The translations under genes were made by a program, and so were the position numbers. Under the pieces are notes generated by a model. That model saw only the letters and a program-made list of their open reading frames with translations, searched no databases and was not told where the DNA came from. This document shows, piece by piece, positions 49,272 to 58,631 of a DNA stretch of 64,000 nucleotides (the stretch's first letter is position 1; each line of letters opens with the position of its first letter). The stretch spans positions 1-64,000 of the forward strand of contig JAEHHF010000002.1 in NCBI GenBank assembly GCA_019248085.1. Direction: 5' to 3'. This stretch comes from Candidatus Dojkabacteria bacterium S2_J21. Its GTDB lineage: Bacteria; Patescibacteria; Dojkabacteria; SC72.

Positions 49272-51542
49272 ATGCTTACAGATTCTAAGACCGTAGAAAA
49301 AAGGAAATTTAATATTCCTACGATTCAGAAATATCTGTTTTACCTCGTATTGCTTATTACTCCTTTAGCAATTATGCCTTTTCCATGGGATTGGACAGAA
49401 CGAAGTATGTCATTAGTAATTCTCTCTTTATCAACGATTATCATCAGTTTGGAGATTATTAAACTATTGTGGGATGGCAAAGTAACATTTTTAAAAAGTA
49501 TCTTAGACGGAGGGATTTTTGCAATTTTAGTATCTCTCATTCTCTCAACATTATTTTCTAAGGATTTTAACTCTAGCATATGGGGAGCAGATGGAAGATT
49601 AGGTGGAGGATTGATAGTATTTGTTACCATATTATTAGTTTGTTTAAGTGCTCGTACCTTTATAAAAAATATGGGGGAAATTAGGCGTGCTTTACTTATA
49701 TTCATCGTCAGTTTTACGATTATCAATGTGCTTAGCTTTATCTCTTTTGTTGGTGGTGATGTATTGGGAGTTGTACCAGTTTACAAAGAACTTGGCCAGG
49801 CAGGACTTCCGCTTCTTAGATCCTCAAAAGTGCATCTTTTTGTAAATTTTATCCTGATGCTGCTAAATCTAGGCTTTATTGTTGATTTCTTGATTAAAGG
49901 TGACGGAAAGAATAATGGTCTTACTATTGTAGTAATCTCTTCCATAATATCTGCATTAAATATCTGGATATTTTCTATAAATCAAGGAATAGGATTAATA
50001 ATACTATTTGTTCTCTTAGTAATAGCGTCATGGTTTTTTGGGATTAGAAGATTAAAACTTTCACAATCTGTTTCAAGAAATATCCTAATATCCATAATTA
50101 TATTTATTATATTAATTCTAGGACCAACAATCCTGTTACAGATACCATCAATGAGAGATGCAATACTCCCTCAAAGTATAAATTTGGTTGCACAAGTTTC
50201 TTTGGGATCGGATGTGTCATGGATCATAGCTGCATCGGTATTTATTGCCTCAATTGGAAAAGGTCTTTTTGGTATGGGAGTTGATACATATTCAATCTCA
50301 TACAATCTTTACAAACCTTTGAACTCAAATTTACTTCAGTACAATGGAGTGAATTTTTTTAATGGAAGTAGTGAGTTGCTTACTCAATTTGCTAATGGTG
50401 GACTTATATGGTTACTCGCTTGGGGATTTCTTGGCTTTGTAATCTTCAAAATGATCAAAAGAGATTTTGGGAAAATTAAAATTTACAAGGAGGACCCTAA
50501 TAACAGTTGGATGGTAATAGTGTTTGATATCGTAATCCTATACATTTTCTTATCTTCATTCTTTGCAGTTTACAGTGTACTTATATTGCTATTACTTCTC
50601 ATAATGATTGGTTTTAGATCGGTACTTCTTGAAGTATTGAGTAAGGGAACCGAGGAGAAATTTGTAATAAAGTTGTGGACTGCGAACTTAAAACCGGAGA
50701 ATGAAAATGGAAAGTCTTCACATAGCTTTAGTATTCTTCTTACCCTTGTAGCTACAAGCGTTGGGCTTGGGATGTTGGGATTGTGGGCTTCAAGAACTAT
50801 CTCCAGTGCGTATCTTCTAAAAGCAGAGTCTTACTATCTCAGCCAGGTTAAGCAGTATGAGGGTAAGGAACCGACAATAGAAGAGAGAAGTACATTTATT
50901 AACTCTATGCTGTACTATTATTCCACGGCTGCAAGATTCGATGCGAAAAACCCGCTATTGAACCGGAAAATAGGTACTATGTACTTAGAATTAATAGGAA
51001 TAGCAACTGAAAGATATTCTCAAGAGGGTATTGATGATGCAAGAAAGGTTTCTCTCATTAATGATGTCGGAAAATGGAAAAATTATGCGTTAGACTATAC
51101 GAGAAGAAGTATAGATACGGACGTTGCTGTTTATTCAAACTGGGAAGCAAGATCTAATGTATATATGGGGTTGGTAGGAATGGGTTTCAAGGACTATATC
51201 TCAGACGCTCTGTATTCATTGGAAGAAGCAGTAAAATTGAATCCGTTGAACTTTGATTTGTATTATGACCAAGCACAATTGTATTTTGTAAATGGAGATA
51301 AAGATTCAACTCTTTCTGCCTTAACAAAAGTACTTAGCATAAATGCACAGCACATACCATCAATTATGCTTGCAGCAGAAATAAATAATCAAAAGGGGAA
51401 TATTGCTGTATATGAGTCATATCTAAAGGCAGGAAAGAAAATACTGGAGAATACTGGAGAAACGGATACAGAAGTATATAAACAAATAGCAGATAAACTT
51501 AACGAGTTAGCGTCCAAGAGTTCTACCGAAACTGCGAATTAG
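49272..51542 (+). CDS. O-antigen ligase-like protein with C-terminal TPR domain
   Basis: This 756-residue protein has about 12 membrane helices in residues 20-500, with the Wzy_C-type extracytoplasmic loop (GKGLFGMGVDTYSISYNLYK, then NGSSELLTQFANGGLIWLLA). A C-terminal soluble region of about 220 residues has TPR-like repeats (FDLYYDQAQLYFVNGDKDST, ALTKVLSINAQHIPSIMLAA). Such ligase-TPR proteins are common in CPR and may glycosylate or polymerise surface glycans. It is a second ligase homologue besides 7686-9074. The ATG at 49272 (MLTDSKTVEKRK) was chosen over an earlier in-frame start lying near the dnaK terminator. The 3' end overlaps comF by 20 nt. Confidence 0.85.
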   Translation: MLTDSKTVEKRKFNIPTIQKYLFYLVLLITPLAIMPFPWDWTERSMSLVILSLSTIIISLEIIKLLWDGKVTFLKSILDGGIFAILVSLILSTLFSKDFNSSIWGADGRLGGGLIVFVTILLVCLSARTFIKNMGEIRRALLIFIVSFTIINVLSFISFVGGDVLGVVPVYKELGQAGLPLLRSSKVHLFVNFILMLLNLGFIVDFLIKGDGKNNGLTIVVISSIISALNIWIFSINQGIGLIILFVLLVIASWFFGIRRLKLSQSVSRNILISIIIFIILILGPTILLQIPSMRDAILPQSINLVAQVSLGSDVSWIIAASVFIASIGKGLFGMGVDTYSISYNLYKPLNSNLLQYNGVNFFNGSSELLTQFANGGLIWLLAWGFLGFVIFKMIKRDFGKIKIYKEDPNNSWMVIVFDIVILYIFLSSFFAVYSVLILLLLLIMIGFRSVLLEVLSKGTEEKFVIKLWTANLKPENENGKSSHSFSILLTLVATSVGLGMLGLWASRTISSAYLLKAESYYLSQVKQYEGKEPTIEERSTFINSMLYYYSTAARFDAKNPLLNRKIGTMYLELIGIATERYSQEGIDDARKVSLINDVGKWKNYALDYTRRSIDTDVAVYSNWEARSNVYMGLVGMGFKDYISDALYSLEEAVKLNPLNFDLYYDQAQLYFVNGDKDSTLSALTKVLSINAQHIPSIMLAAEINNQKGNIAVYESYLKAGKKILENTGETDTEVYKQIADKLNELASKSSTETAN

Positions 51543-52254
51543 TTAGATAGTAAGGTTTGCCTCTAAACATACAGAGCGCATCTACTTTCATATCTGTACC
51601 ATATCTGTTTCTAAGAACCTCTGTTATCGTCTCCAGGGTATTACCTGTTGTAATAACATCATCAACTAAAGTAATACTTTTGTATTTCCGAATATCGATA
51701 TGCACAGCATCTGTGATATAAAAAGGATTCTCTTTTGAGGTAACCCTTTCCTGTTTACTCTTCCCCGCTTGGTGTCCACTTGAAGTTCTGCATAGGACAA
51801 AATCCATACAGATATCTAAACAAAAACCAGAAGATATCCTTTTAGCAATATAATCCATCTGGTTGAAACCTCTCTCTTTTCGTCTTAAACCCGAAATTGG
51901 AACAGGAACCAGAAGGGTATCCTTCAGATTCTTCCTAAAAGTAGATTTACATATGGTATCTAAAAAAAGGTCGGTTAGTACTGGTGCGATATCTCTTACA
52001 TTCTTGTATTTGTACTGCTTCAATATCGACGAAGACATGTCATTGTATTCCCATGCAACAAATACATTGTCTAAGGAATATAACTTCTTGCAACAAATGT
52101 GTGAAGCGTAGGTAGGTGAAAGCCTACGACAAATATAGCATTCAGGGAGATTTCGTTTGAGTAGCTTTTTACAGTTAGTGCAGATATAATGACCGTGCCT
52201 TTTGCATATACAGCATATCTGCGGGAAAAATAAATCTAACAAAGAATATCGCAT
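51523..52254 (-). CDS. ComF family protein (phosphoribosyltransferase fold)
   Basis: This 243-residue protein has an N-terminal double zinc ribbon (CCICKRHGHYICTNC, then CYICRRLSP and a CC pair) and a C-terminal type I phosphoribosyltransferase domain with the PRPP motif ITLVDDVITTGNTLETI and the family segment GLRRKERGFNQMDYIAK. ComF is needed for DNA uptake in naturally competent bacteria. With the pilus genes in this window it fits a DNA-uptake role, inferred. It is convergent with the ligase-TPR gene. Confidence 0.9.
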   Translation of the reverse strand: MRYSLLDLFFPQICCICKRHGHYICTNCKKLLKRNLPECYICRRLSPTYASHICCKKLYSLDNVFVAWEYNDMSSSILKQYKYKNVRDIAPVLTDLFLDTICKSTFRKNLKDTLLVPVPISGLRRKERGFNQMDYIAKRISSGFCLDICMDFVLCRTSSGHQAGKSKQERVTSKENPFYITDAVHIDIRKYKSITLVDDVITTGNTLETITEVLRNRYGTDMKVDALCMFRGKPYYLTNSQFR

Positions 52255-52351
52255 AAGATATATACTAGATTAACAAGGTTAAATAGTGGTGAATTGATAA
52301 AAAATACAGATTAAATTATGATATTAATCGCATAACTTGCACGAGACCAAA

Positions 52352-54145
52352 ATGAAGAAATTTGATTTAAATAAGAATGGGCTCTTTTTTGTAATGAGTA
52401 TTTTGCTTGTTACAAAGATACTAGGATTTATCAAATTAAGAACAGTAGCTCAACTCTTCGGAGTATCTCACGAGTTAGATATCTTTTGGGCAGCTTTCAC
52501 TATTCCAGATATGCTTTTTACAATCCTAGTAGCAGGTTCGATCAATGCCGCAATCATTCCAATATTCTCAGAAGTTTTCTACAAAGAGGGAAAGCCAAGA
52601 TTAGACAAATTCTTTAATCATCTAAGTCTCATCATCTCTGGATTGTGTCTGATTATTGCAACTCTTTTCTTTATCTTTGCTCCACAGATTACAAACCTCG
52701 TAATGCAATCTAGCCTTTTACAGAGTGCATTAAATTTTTCTCAAAACATAGATGCCAGAGACTATGATATCTTTGTATTTCTAACCCGAATTATGTTGCT
52801 TTCACCAATACTGTTAGGTTTTAGTAGCATCATCACAGCATATCTACAGGTCCAGAAACAGTTCTTCACCACATCTTTAGCGCCACTTTTCTACAACCTA
52901 GCGATGATCATAGGGCCAGTAATATTTGTAGTATTCGGGAAAATGGGAGTAGAAGGAATTGCAATATCTGCTGTTTTAGGCTCCTTGCTACATCTTTTGA
53001 TACAGCTTCCGAAGTTCTTGACTCACTATCAAAACAGGTATTCGATATCTCTAACGACAATCAAGGAAGCATTCAGAGATTCCAAAGTTATGAAGGCTGT
53101 TAAATTAGCAATCCCTCGTACGATTGGTATCATAGGGGAACAGGTCAATATTGTTGTAAATACATTAATCAGCTTCTCTTTAGCAGCAGGAGCACTAAGC
53201 TCCTACAGATATGCATTAAGTCTCCATCAATTTCCAATCAATATCATAGGGAGTGCAGTTGCACAGTTAGCATTGCCAGACTTAGCACAACATAGTGATC
53301 TTGAGCATAGGGAGAAATTTACGAAAATATTTAACTCTTCTATCCAGTTCTCTTTGTATCTAGTACTTCCCATTATCGCCATCTTTGTAGTTTTAAGATT
53401 ACCAATCGTTCGTTTAGTATTCGGATCAGGAGCTTTTGACTGGAGAGCAACAACTCTTACTTCCTGGTGTTTAGTACTTCTCTCTTTCTCTATTCTTGGT
53501 CAAACAGTCGACCAGATTATTCTGAGAGCCTTCTATGCTCTTAAAGAAACATGGTTGCCACTTATTGGTATTGCAATAAGTATTGTAGTCAACATAACAT
53601 TGGCATATCTACTTACTAATTTCTTTAGCCATTACTATGACTGGAGGCCAATCCTCGAGCAGCTTTTGTCTCAGATTACTACTGCAAATGGCTCTGGATT
53701 CGGGGGTGTACTTGAATCCTTCCTCCAAGATATTTGGAGGTGGAGTACTTCGAGAGGGAATTCCGATATGGCAGTAGGTGGTCTTTCCCTTGGTCTTGGG
53801 ATTTCATACGTTGTAGAGGTTCTCATCCTTTACGTTTTGCTCAATGCGAAGACCAAGATGATTACGTTCGAGAATACAGTTAGACCATTCTTGATTAAAC
53901 TCCTCAACACGGTTTTGATGGGAATTGGAATGTACCTTCTCTTCAAACTCTTTGATTTTAAATTAGATACGAGTAGAACTTTGTATATCATTGTCTTAGC
54001 TGTTGCTACATCTGCATATGGAGCTTTGTCATACTGGGTTGGTTCTCGAGTATTCAAGATAGAAGAGGTATATATTTTTGAAAAATGGATAATTCGTATT
54101 TGGAAAAAAATATTTAAAGGACAAACATATGAAGATTCTCTTTAG
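52352..54145 (+). CDS. murJ: lipid II flippase MurJ/MviN
   Basis: This 597-residue MOP-superfamily flippase has about 14 membrane helices and the MurJ features RTVAQLFGVSHELDIFWAAF, AGSINAAIIPIFSEVFYKEG, PLFYNLAMIIGPVIF and VRLVFGSGAFDWRATTLT. An extra hydrophilic loop of about 50 residues (LLSQITTANGSGFGGVLESF) interrupts the C-terminal half. It implies a peptidoglycan wall. The ATG at 52352 (MKKFDLNKNG) is chosen over an upstream TTG; TATGAT lies about 30 nt upstream. Confidence 0.94.
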   Translation: MKKFDLNKNGLFFVMSILLVTKILGFIKLRTVAQLFGVSHELDIFWAAFTIPDMLFTILVAGSINAAIIPIFSEVFYKEGKPRLDKFFNHLSLIISGLCLIIATLFFIFAPQITNLVMQSSLLQSALNFSQNIDARDYDIFVFLTRIMLLSPILLGFSSIITAYLQVQKQFFTTSLAPLFYNLAMIIGPVIFVVFGKMGVEGIAISAVLGSLLHLLIQLPKFLTHYQNRYSISLTTIKEAFRDSKVMKAVKLAIPRTIGIIGEQVNIVVNTLISFSLAAGALSSYRYALSLHQFPINIIGSAVAQLALPDLAQHSDLEHREKFTKIFNSSIQFSLYLVLPIIAIFVVLRLPIVRLVFGSGAFDWRATTLTSWCLVLLSFSILGQTVDQIILRAFYALKETWLPLIGIAISIVVNITLAYLLTNFFSHYYDWRPILEQLLSQITTANGSGFGGVLESFLQDIWRWSTSRGNSDMAVGGLSLGLGISYVVEVLILYVLLNAKTKMITFENTVRPFLIKLLNTVLMGIGMYLLFKLFDFKLDTSRTLYIIVLAVATSAYGALSYWVGSRVFKIEEVYIFEKWIIRIWKKIFKGQTYEDSL

Positions 54146-54719
54146 GATATTGTTGATAATTTTTGTCATAATTATTGGGATTCTAATTTACCCAGTTGTC
54201 TCGTATTTACTTTGGCAAAAAACATTTCAAGACAATACCTCTCAGATGTACTGCTCTATGGATCTTACAGAAGCAATTTCTCTGGATGAAAAATTTAAAG
54301 ACTTTGTTTTGTCTGAAGATACAACTACATTTGTTGAACTTTCTCCTGAGGAAACGCTCTCACTTCTGAAGAGTACAGATATCATAAGTGGGGGAGATAT
54401 AAATAATATTTGTATTGAACCAAATAGCAAAGTCTGGAACATATATGTGAAGATCTCCTTACAGGGAATTCAACTTCCATGGGTAAAACTCCAAGTAGCA
54501 AAAGACACAATGGAAACAGCACAACTTTACATAGCAAATATATACATAGGGAACCTTTTAGTTCCAGAAAGCTTTTCGGCAAGTATTAAGCAACAGTTAA
54601 ACAATGGAATAAGTGATGCCCTTACCTTGGTTAATGAAAACAATTTCCTTGGGAGAAAAATACAAAATATCGAACTTCTAACAAACAAGATCGTAGTTAA
54701 GGGTTCTCTCTCAGAATAA
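54129..54719 (+). CDS. hypothetical membrane-anchored protein after murJ
   Basis: This 196-residue protein has an N-terminal membrane helix (ILFRILLIIFVIIIGILIYP) and an extracytoplasmic domain of about 170 residues with no recognised motif. A beta-rich core (WNIYVKISLQGIQLPWVKLQ) suggests a lipid- or protein-binding fold, but this is a guess. The ATG follows SD AAAGGA by 7 nt and overlaps murJ by 17 nt, so translation is coupled to the flippase. Confidence 0.72.
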   Translation: MKILFRILLIIFVIIIGILIYPVVSYLLWQKTFQDNTSQMYCSMDLTEAISLDEKFKDFVLSEDTTTFVELSPEETLSLLKSTDIISGGDINNICIEPNSKVWNIYVKISLQGIQLPWVKLQVAKDTMETAQLYIANIYIGNLLVPESFSASIKQQLNNGISDALTLVNENNFLGRKIQNIELLTNKIVVKGSLSE

Positions 54720-54721
54720 TC

Positions 54722-54751
54722 TTGAAGAGAGACGAGTATTCATGGTACAAT
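54722..54751 (+). promoter_or_regulatory. groES-groEL promoter
   Basis: TTGAAG (54722-54727), 18-bp spacer, TACAAT (54746-54751), immediately followed by CIRCE. Confidence 0.78.
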
Positions 54752-54752
54752 C

Positions 54753-54779
54753 TTAGCAATCACTAAATTAAGCTGCTAA
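54753..54779 (+). promoter_or_regulatory. CIRCE operator of groESL
   Basis: TTAGCAATC, 9 nt, AGCTGCTAA: the same 9-9-9 arrangement and outer hexamers as the hrcA site. It starts 2 nt after the -10 and ends 5 nt before the groES ATG. Confidence 0.88.
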
Positions 54780-54784
54780 CTTAC

Positions 54785-55084
54785 ATGCCACAAAAACAAA
54801 AAATACAGCCCATTGGGAAAAGAGTCCTAGTACAACCTGAAGAGATACAACAAGTAACAAAAGGTGGATTGGTTCTTCCCCCAAATGCAAATGATGATAA
54901 AAGACCTGCCACAGGAATAGTTCTTACGTTAGGAATTGGTAAAAAGAAAGGTGAAGATATTAAATTTGATGTAAAAGTCGGAGATAAAATATATTTCAAG
55001 AAATATTCTCCAGAAGAAATCGAAGTTGAAGGTAAGAAATATTTCTTACTTGATACTGACGATATTCTTGCAATTCTCAAATAA
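54785..55084 (+). CDS. groES: co-chaperonin GroES
   Basis: This 99-residue protein caps the GroEL chamber. QPIGKRVLVQPEEIQQVTKG is the conserved start. The mobile loop contains GGLVLPPNANDDKRPATGIV, and YFKKYSPEEIEVEGKKYFLL is the family end. The gene is controlled by its own promoter with CIRCE and is followed after 23 nt by groEL. Confidence 0.96.
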   Translation: MPQKQKIQPIGKRVLVQPEEIQQVTKGGLVLPPNANDDKRPATGIVLTLGIGKKKGEDIKFDVKVGDKIYFKKYSPEEIEVEGKKYFLLDTDDILAILK

Positions 55085-55107
55085 CTTAAATTTTAGCTCG
55101 TACTCAT

Positions 55108-56730
55108 ATGTCAAAAGCAATAATATACAATGAAGAAGCCAGAAAAGCTCTCAAAGCAGGTGTCGATACAATATCAAATGTTGTTAAAACAACGCTAGGT
55201 CCAAAAGGAAGAAATGTCGCAATTGCCAAAAGTTTCGGATCTCAAGTAATTACAAAGGATGGTGTAACAGTTGCAAAAGAGATAGAAGACAAAGATCCGT
55301 TTAAGAATGTTGGAGTTGAAATGATTAAAGAAGCAGCTAATAAAGTAAACGAAATGGCTGGGGACGGTACAACGACAGTTGCTGTACTTGCTCAGGCCAT
55401 AGCTAATGCAGGATTTAGGAATGTATCTGCAGGTGCAAACCCAATTGCTATTAAGAGAGGTCTAGACAAAGGTGTTGAAATCATAGTAAAAGAATTAAAA
55501 AAGTCTGCAAAAAAGATTTCTAAAAAAGAAGAGATTGCTCAAGTAGCAACAATATCTACAAATAATGACAAAGAACTTGGAGATATGATTGGTGGGGTTT
55601 TTGAGAAAGTTGGTAAGGATGGAGTCATAACCGTAGAGGAAGCTAAAGGTTTCGCAGATGAAGTTGAATATACAGAAGGAATGGAATTTGATAATGGGTA
55701 TGTCAGTGCATATTTTGTGACAGATAGGGAAACATTGGAAGCAAATATGGAAAATCCATATATCTTTGTTACAGACAAGAAGCTTTCTAATTTACAAGAT
55801 ATTCAAGCAATAGCGGAGAAGGTATTGAGTGCTGCAGACAGACCATTGGTTATAATTGCTGATGATATTGAAAACCAGGCACTAGCTACATTGGTTGTAA
55901 ACAAACTGAGAGGTACCCTAGATGTGGTAGCTGTTAAAGCTCCGGGATTTGGTGATAGGAAGAAAGAGATGTTAAAAGATATTGCTGTAATCACAGGTGC
56001 TAAATTTGTATCTGAAGAATTAGGTAATACTTTAGACTCTGTAGAATTAGCAGATCTTGGTTCTGCAAAGAAAGTATTGGTAACCAAAGAGAATACGATC
56101 ATTGTAGAAGGTAAGGGTTCTAAAACGGATATCAAAAACAGAGTGAAAGAGATCAAGGCTCAGATAGGGAATACTACTTCGGACTATGATAGAGAGAAAT
56201 TGCAGGAAAGGTTAGCGAAATTGGATGGAGGAGTTGCTGTTATCCAAGTAGGTGCTGCTTCTGAAACAGAAGCTAAGGAAAAGAGGAGTAGGATTGAAGA
56301 TGCAATTCATGCCACCCGTGCAGCTCTTGAGGAAGGTGTGGTCGCTGGCGGTGGTTTAGCACTTCATAACACTAAGTCTGCACTTGAAGAAATCAAATTA
56401 ACTGATGCAGATGAACAGATCGGTATTGAAATTCTTAGATCAGTATTGAGCGAGCCTCTAAAGCAGATTGCTGAGAATGCTGGGGAAGATGGTGCTGTTG
56501 TTGCATCTAAATGTAAAGGTGCGCAAGGTTACAATGCAAAGACAGGTGAATATGTAGATATGATTAAATCAGGAATTATTGATCCTGTTAAAGTAACACG
56601 ATTAGCATTAGTAAATGCTGCCTCTGTTGGTACTATGTTAATTACAACTGAAGCGATAGTTGCGGATATACCAGATGAAAAGGGAAACGCACCTATGGCA
56701 CCAGATATGGGGATGGGCGGAATGATGTAA
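55108..56730 (+). CDS. groEL: chaperonin GroEL
   Basis: This 540-residue Hsp60 folds proteins in an ATP-driven double ring with GroES. It has TTLGPKGRNVAIAKSFGSQV, MAGDGTTTVAVLAQAI, IIADDIENQALATLVVNKLR, EEGVVAGGGLALH and the C-terminal GMGGMM tail. GroEL also assists HrcA in other bacteria, closing the feedback loop with the CIRCE sites here. Confidence 0.98.
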   Translation: MSKAIIYNEEARKALKAGVDTISNVVKTTLGPKGRNVAIAKSFGSQVITKDGVTVAKEIEDKDPFKNVGVEMIKEAANKVNEMAGDGTTTVAVLAQAIANAGFRNVSAGANPIAIKRGLDKGVEIIVKELKKSAKKISKKEEIAQVATISTNNDKELGDMIGGVFEKVGKDGVITVEEAKGFADEVEYTEGMEFDNGYVSAYFVTDRETLEANMENPYIFVTDKKLSNLQDIQAIAEKVLSAADRPLVIIADDIENQALATLVVNKLRGTLDVVAVKAPGFGDRKKEMLKDIAVITGAKFVSEELGNTLDSVELADLGSAKKVLVTKENTIIVEGKGSKTDIKNRVKEIKAQIGNTTSDYDREKLQERLAKLDGGVAVIQVGAASETEAKEKRSRIEDAIHATRAALEEGVVAGGGLALHNTKSALEEIKLTDADEQIGIEILRSVLSEPLKQIAENAGEDGAVVASKCKGAQGYNAKTGEYVDMIKSGIIDPVKVTRLALVNAASVGTMLITTEAIVADIPDEKGNAPMAPDMGMGGMM

Positions 56731-56754
56731 TCGGATATTCCTATTGAATTGAGT

Positions 56755-56778
56755 AGAGGAGGCGAAAGCCTCCTCTTT
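56755..56778 (+). terminator. intrinsic terminator after groEL
   Basis: AGAGGAGGC-gaaa-GCCTCCTCT (56755-56776) is followed by TTAATT. The perfect 9-bp stem has the same GAAA-loop style as the rpsG terminator; the U-tract is short. Confidence 0.85.
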
Positions 56779-56863
56779 AATTCGTTATAAGATAGTAGGG
56801 CTGTATTGTTAAATTTATAGGTCTAGTATAATATTTCATTAGTATATTAATACCTTTGTTTAT

Positions 56864-57886
56864 ATGCGGAGGAAAATACGGTCAATATTTTTTTTGATAA
56901 CAATCTTTTTATTCGCACTCTCCTTTTCAAGTAGATTATTTGCTGCGGAATTAGATCATCCACCAATTGTAGGTACAATAACAGGTCCGACAAGTGGGTT
57001 GGTGGGTCAGACATATACTTTTGGTAGCTCAGTTACATCTGTTAATGAGTACAGTATAGATGTTGTAACATTATATTCTTTCAGAGGGAGCAGGAGTACT
57101 ATGGGTAATATCAGCCCCGGGAGTGATGGATGTATTACGACCAGCTGCGCATTGTCTTCAACGTTTACGCCATCCCAAGCTGGAACATATACAATTTATG
57201 TTGGTGTTGATTACTATGAATCAGTAACGCCAAAGGTATGTAGGTCTGGATTGGTATCGGATTTGTATGATACTTGTCAGAATTCAAGTGATAAATATAT
57301 AACTTTCATTGCCTCTGATCCCCAGATTACACCATTGGTAGCATCTATAACTGGACCAACAACAGGGACTATTGGGGAAGGTTATACATTTAGTGCTACT
57401 ATTACAGGAACAGATGAAATCCCTACAGGTGGTGCCATCTTATGGCGGTATAGTAATGAGGGTGTCGATGATGGGGTTATAGTTTCTATAGACCAGGGAG
57501 ATGCTGGATGTACAGCAACGTCTTGTCTTGTAACGGGAACGTTCACACCTACGGTTGCAGATACTTATATTATATATGTCGAAACAGGCGCACCTCCCTC
57601 ATGCAGTACATCTCCAATAGGAGCAATTCCTTGTTCAAACTCAAGCGGCAAATACATAACCTTTGTAGTAACAGGTATCACAGATCCAGTAGTAGATGAT
57701 GAGACAGATGGAGAAGATCAACTCCCTACCGCAGGATTATTTAATAATCAGATTGTGAACATATCCATAGGATTGATGTTTGTTTCCCTTGGAATATTAA
57801 CAATCCAGGCTACAAACATAAATAATTCGATAACTAAAAGAGGTATGGAGAAGAAGAAATCAAAGTTAGAAAACAGTATTAAGTAG
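56864..57886 (+). CDS. secreted two-repeat surface protein with LPTAG-like C-terminal anchor
   Basis: This 340-residue protein has a signal peptide (residues 1-28, ending RLFAA). Two tandem Ig-like repeats of about 115 residues follow; each starts with an ITGPT-type strand (GTITGPTSGLVGQTYTFGSS, ASITGPTTGTIGEGYTFSAT). Each carries a GCxxTSC motif and a second Cys pair before NSSxKYITF. An acidic linker leads to QLPTAGLFNN, a membrane helix (VNISIGLMFVSLGILTIQ) and a Lys-rich tail. That order resembles a sortase-type sorting signal (LPxTG-like, here LPTAG). A TATAAT lies about 35 nt upstream. Function is unknown; an adhesin-like role is inferred. Confidence 0.8.
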   Translation: MRRKIRSIFFLITIFLFALSFSSRLFAAELDHPPIVGTITGPTSGLVGQTYTFGSSVTSVNEYSIDVVTLYSFRGSRSTMGNISPGSDGCITTSCALSSTFTPSQAGTYTIYVGVDYYESVTPKVCRSGLVSDLYDTCQNSSDKYITFIASDPQITPLVASITGPTTGTIGEGYTFSATITGTDEIPTGGAILWRYSNEGVDDGVIVSIDQGDAGCTATSCLVTGTFTPTVADTYIIYVETGAPPSCSTSPIGAIPCSNSSGKYITFVVTGITDPVVDDETDGEDQLPTAGLFNNQIVNISIGLMFVSLGILTIQATNINNSITKRGMEKKKSKLENSIK

Positions 57887-57913
57887 CTTAATTTGTATCC
57901 TTGGTTATAAATA

Positions 57914-58609
57914 CTATCTTACGAACGGATAGACACGAGGAAATGCTTCTTCTTTCTCTTGTATTTTCCTCAAAATCTTCAAGACTGTTGGTAATACATT
58001 CTGTCCCATCTCCCTAGCAGTAACTTTGCCTTGGGGGTTAGGGTTCCCTCCCAATTGTCTTGAATAAGCCTCGTTGCTTTTCCAAAGCATACTGGTTTTC
58101 TCTTTATTCCATTGCTCTTCCCGCCAGGATTTTTCTAGAGCTGTATTTGCTATTAAGGTATTCATTTCAAGTTTAAATTCTTCTGTTGTATCTGTACCAT
58201 TTGATAGTCTAGCCAGAGTTATGGGCATTATCCTGAGAACATTAAAGACTGATACAACAAATGGCCTCTCAATATTGTAGTTGTGAAATTTCTCCGGACA
58301 TACACTTGGAGCCAATCTATTTAATTTTGATAACATCAACTCAGCATCGACTTGGGTGATATCTTGTACAGGAATTTCTTGTTTTATACCATCAACTTCT
58401 TCAACTAGAACTCTTGTTAAGCCCTCTTGAATCCGTTTTTTATCATCTCTTCCAAATTCATCTAAAGCACTTAAAAACTTTTTTGAATCAACACCTTCCC
58501 CTGTTGAATCTAAAAAAGTGGAAGAATAGTCTACTTGCTCTGAAAGAGGTTTAGAATTTGTTGTGTTTGACGATGACTCAGTTTTACTTCCGATATCAAA
58601 TGAACTCAT
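57914..58609 (-). CDS. hypothetical soluble protein
   Basis: This 231-residue protein is of unknown function. The N-terminal 35 residues are Ser/Thr rich and probably disordered. The rest is mostly helical (SKKFLSALDEFGRDDKKRIQ, FKLEMNTLIANTALEKSWRE). There is no signal peptide or membrane helix. The ATG at 58609 is chosen because TATATT (minus strand, 58615-58620) ends 5 nt before it; an in-frame upstream start overlaps the promoter. It lies 22 nt after the metallopeptidase-like gene. Confidence 0.72.
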   Translation of the reverse strand: MSSFDIGSKTESSSNTTNSKPLSEQVDYSSTFLDSTGEGVDSKKFLSALDEFGRDDKKRIQEGLTRVLVEEVDGIKQEIPVQDITQVDAELMLSKLNRLAPSVCPEKFHNYNIERPFVVSVFNVLRIMPITLARLSNGTDTTEEFKLEMNTLIANTALEKSWREEQWNKEKTSMLWKSNEAYSRQLGGNPNPQGKVTAREMGQNVLPTVLKILRKIQEKEEAFPRVYPFVR

Positions 58610-58631
58610 GTAAAAATATACCACAGGTTAA

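Noticed and set aside
52352..54145. Frameshift or insertion in murJ because of the extra loop near residue 435
   Set aside because: The frame is continuous and the flanking membrane helices are in the expected order; the loop is an in-frame insertion.
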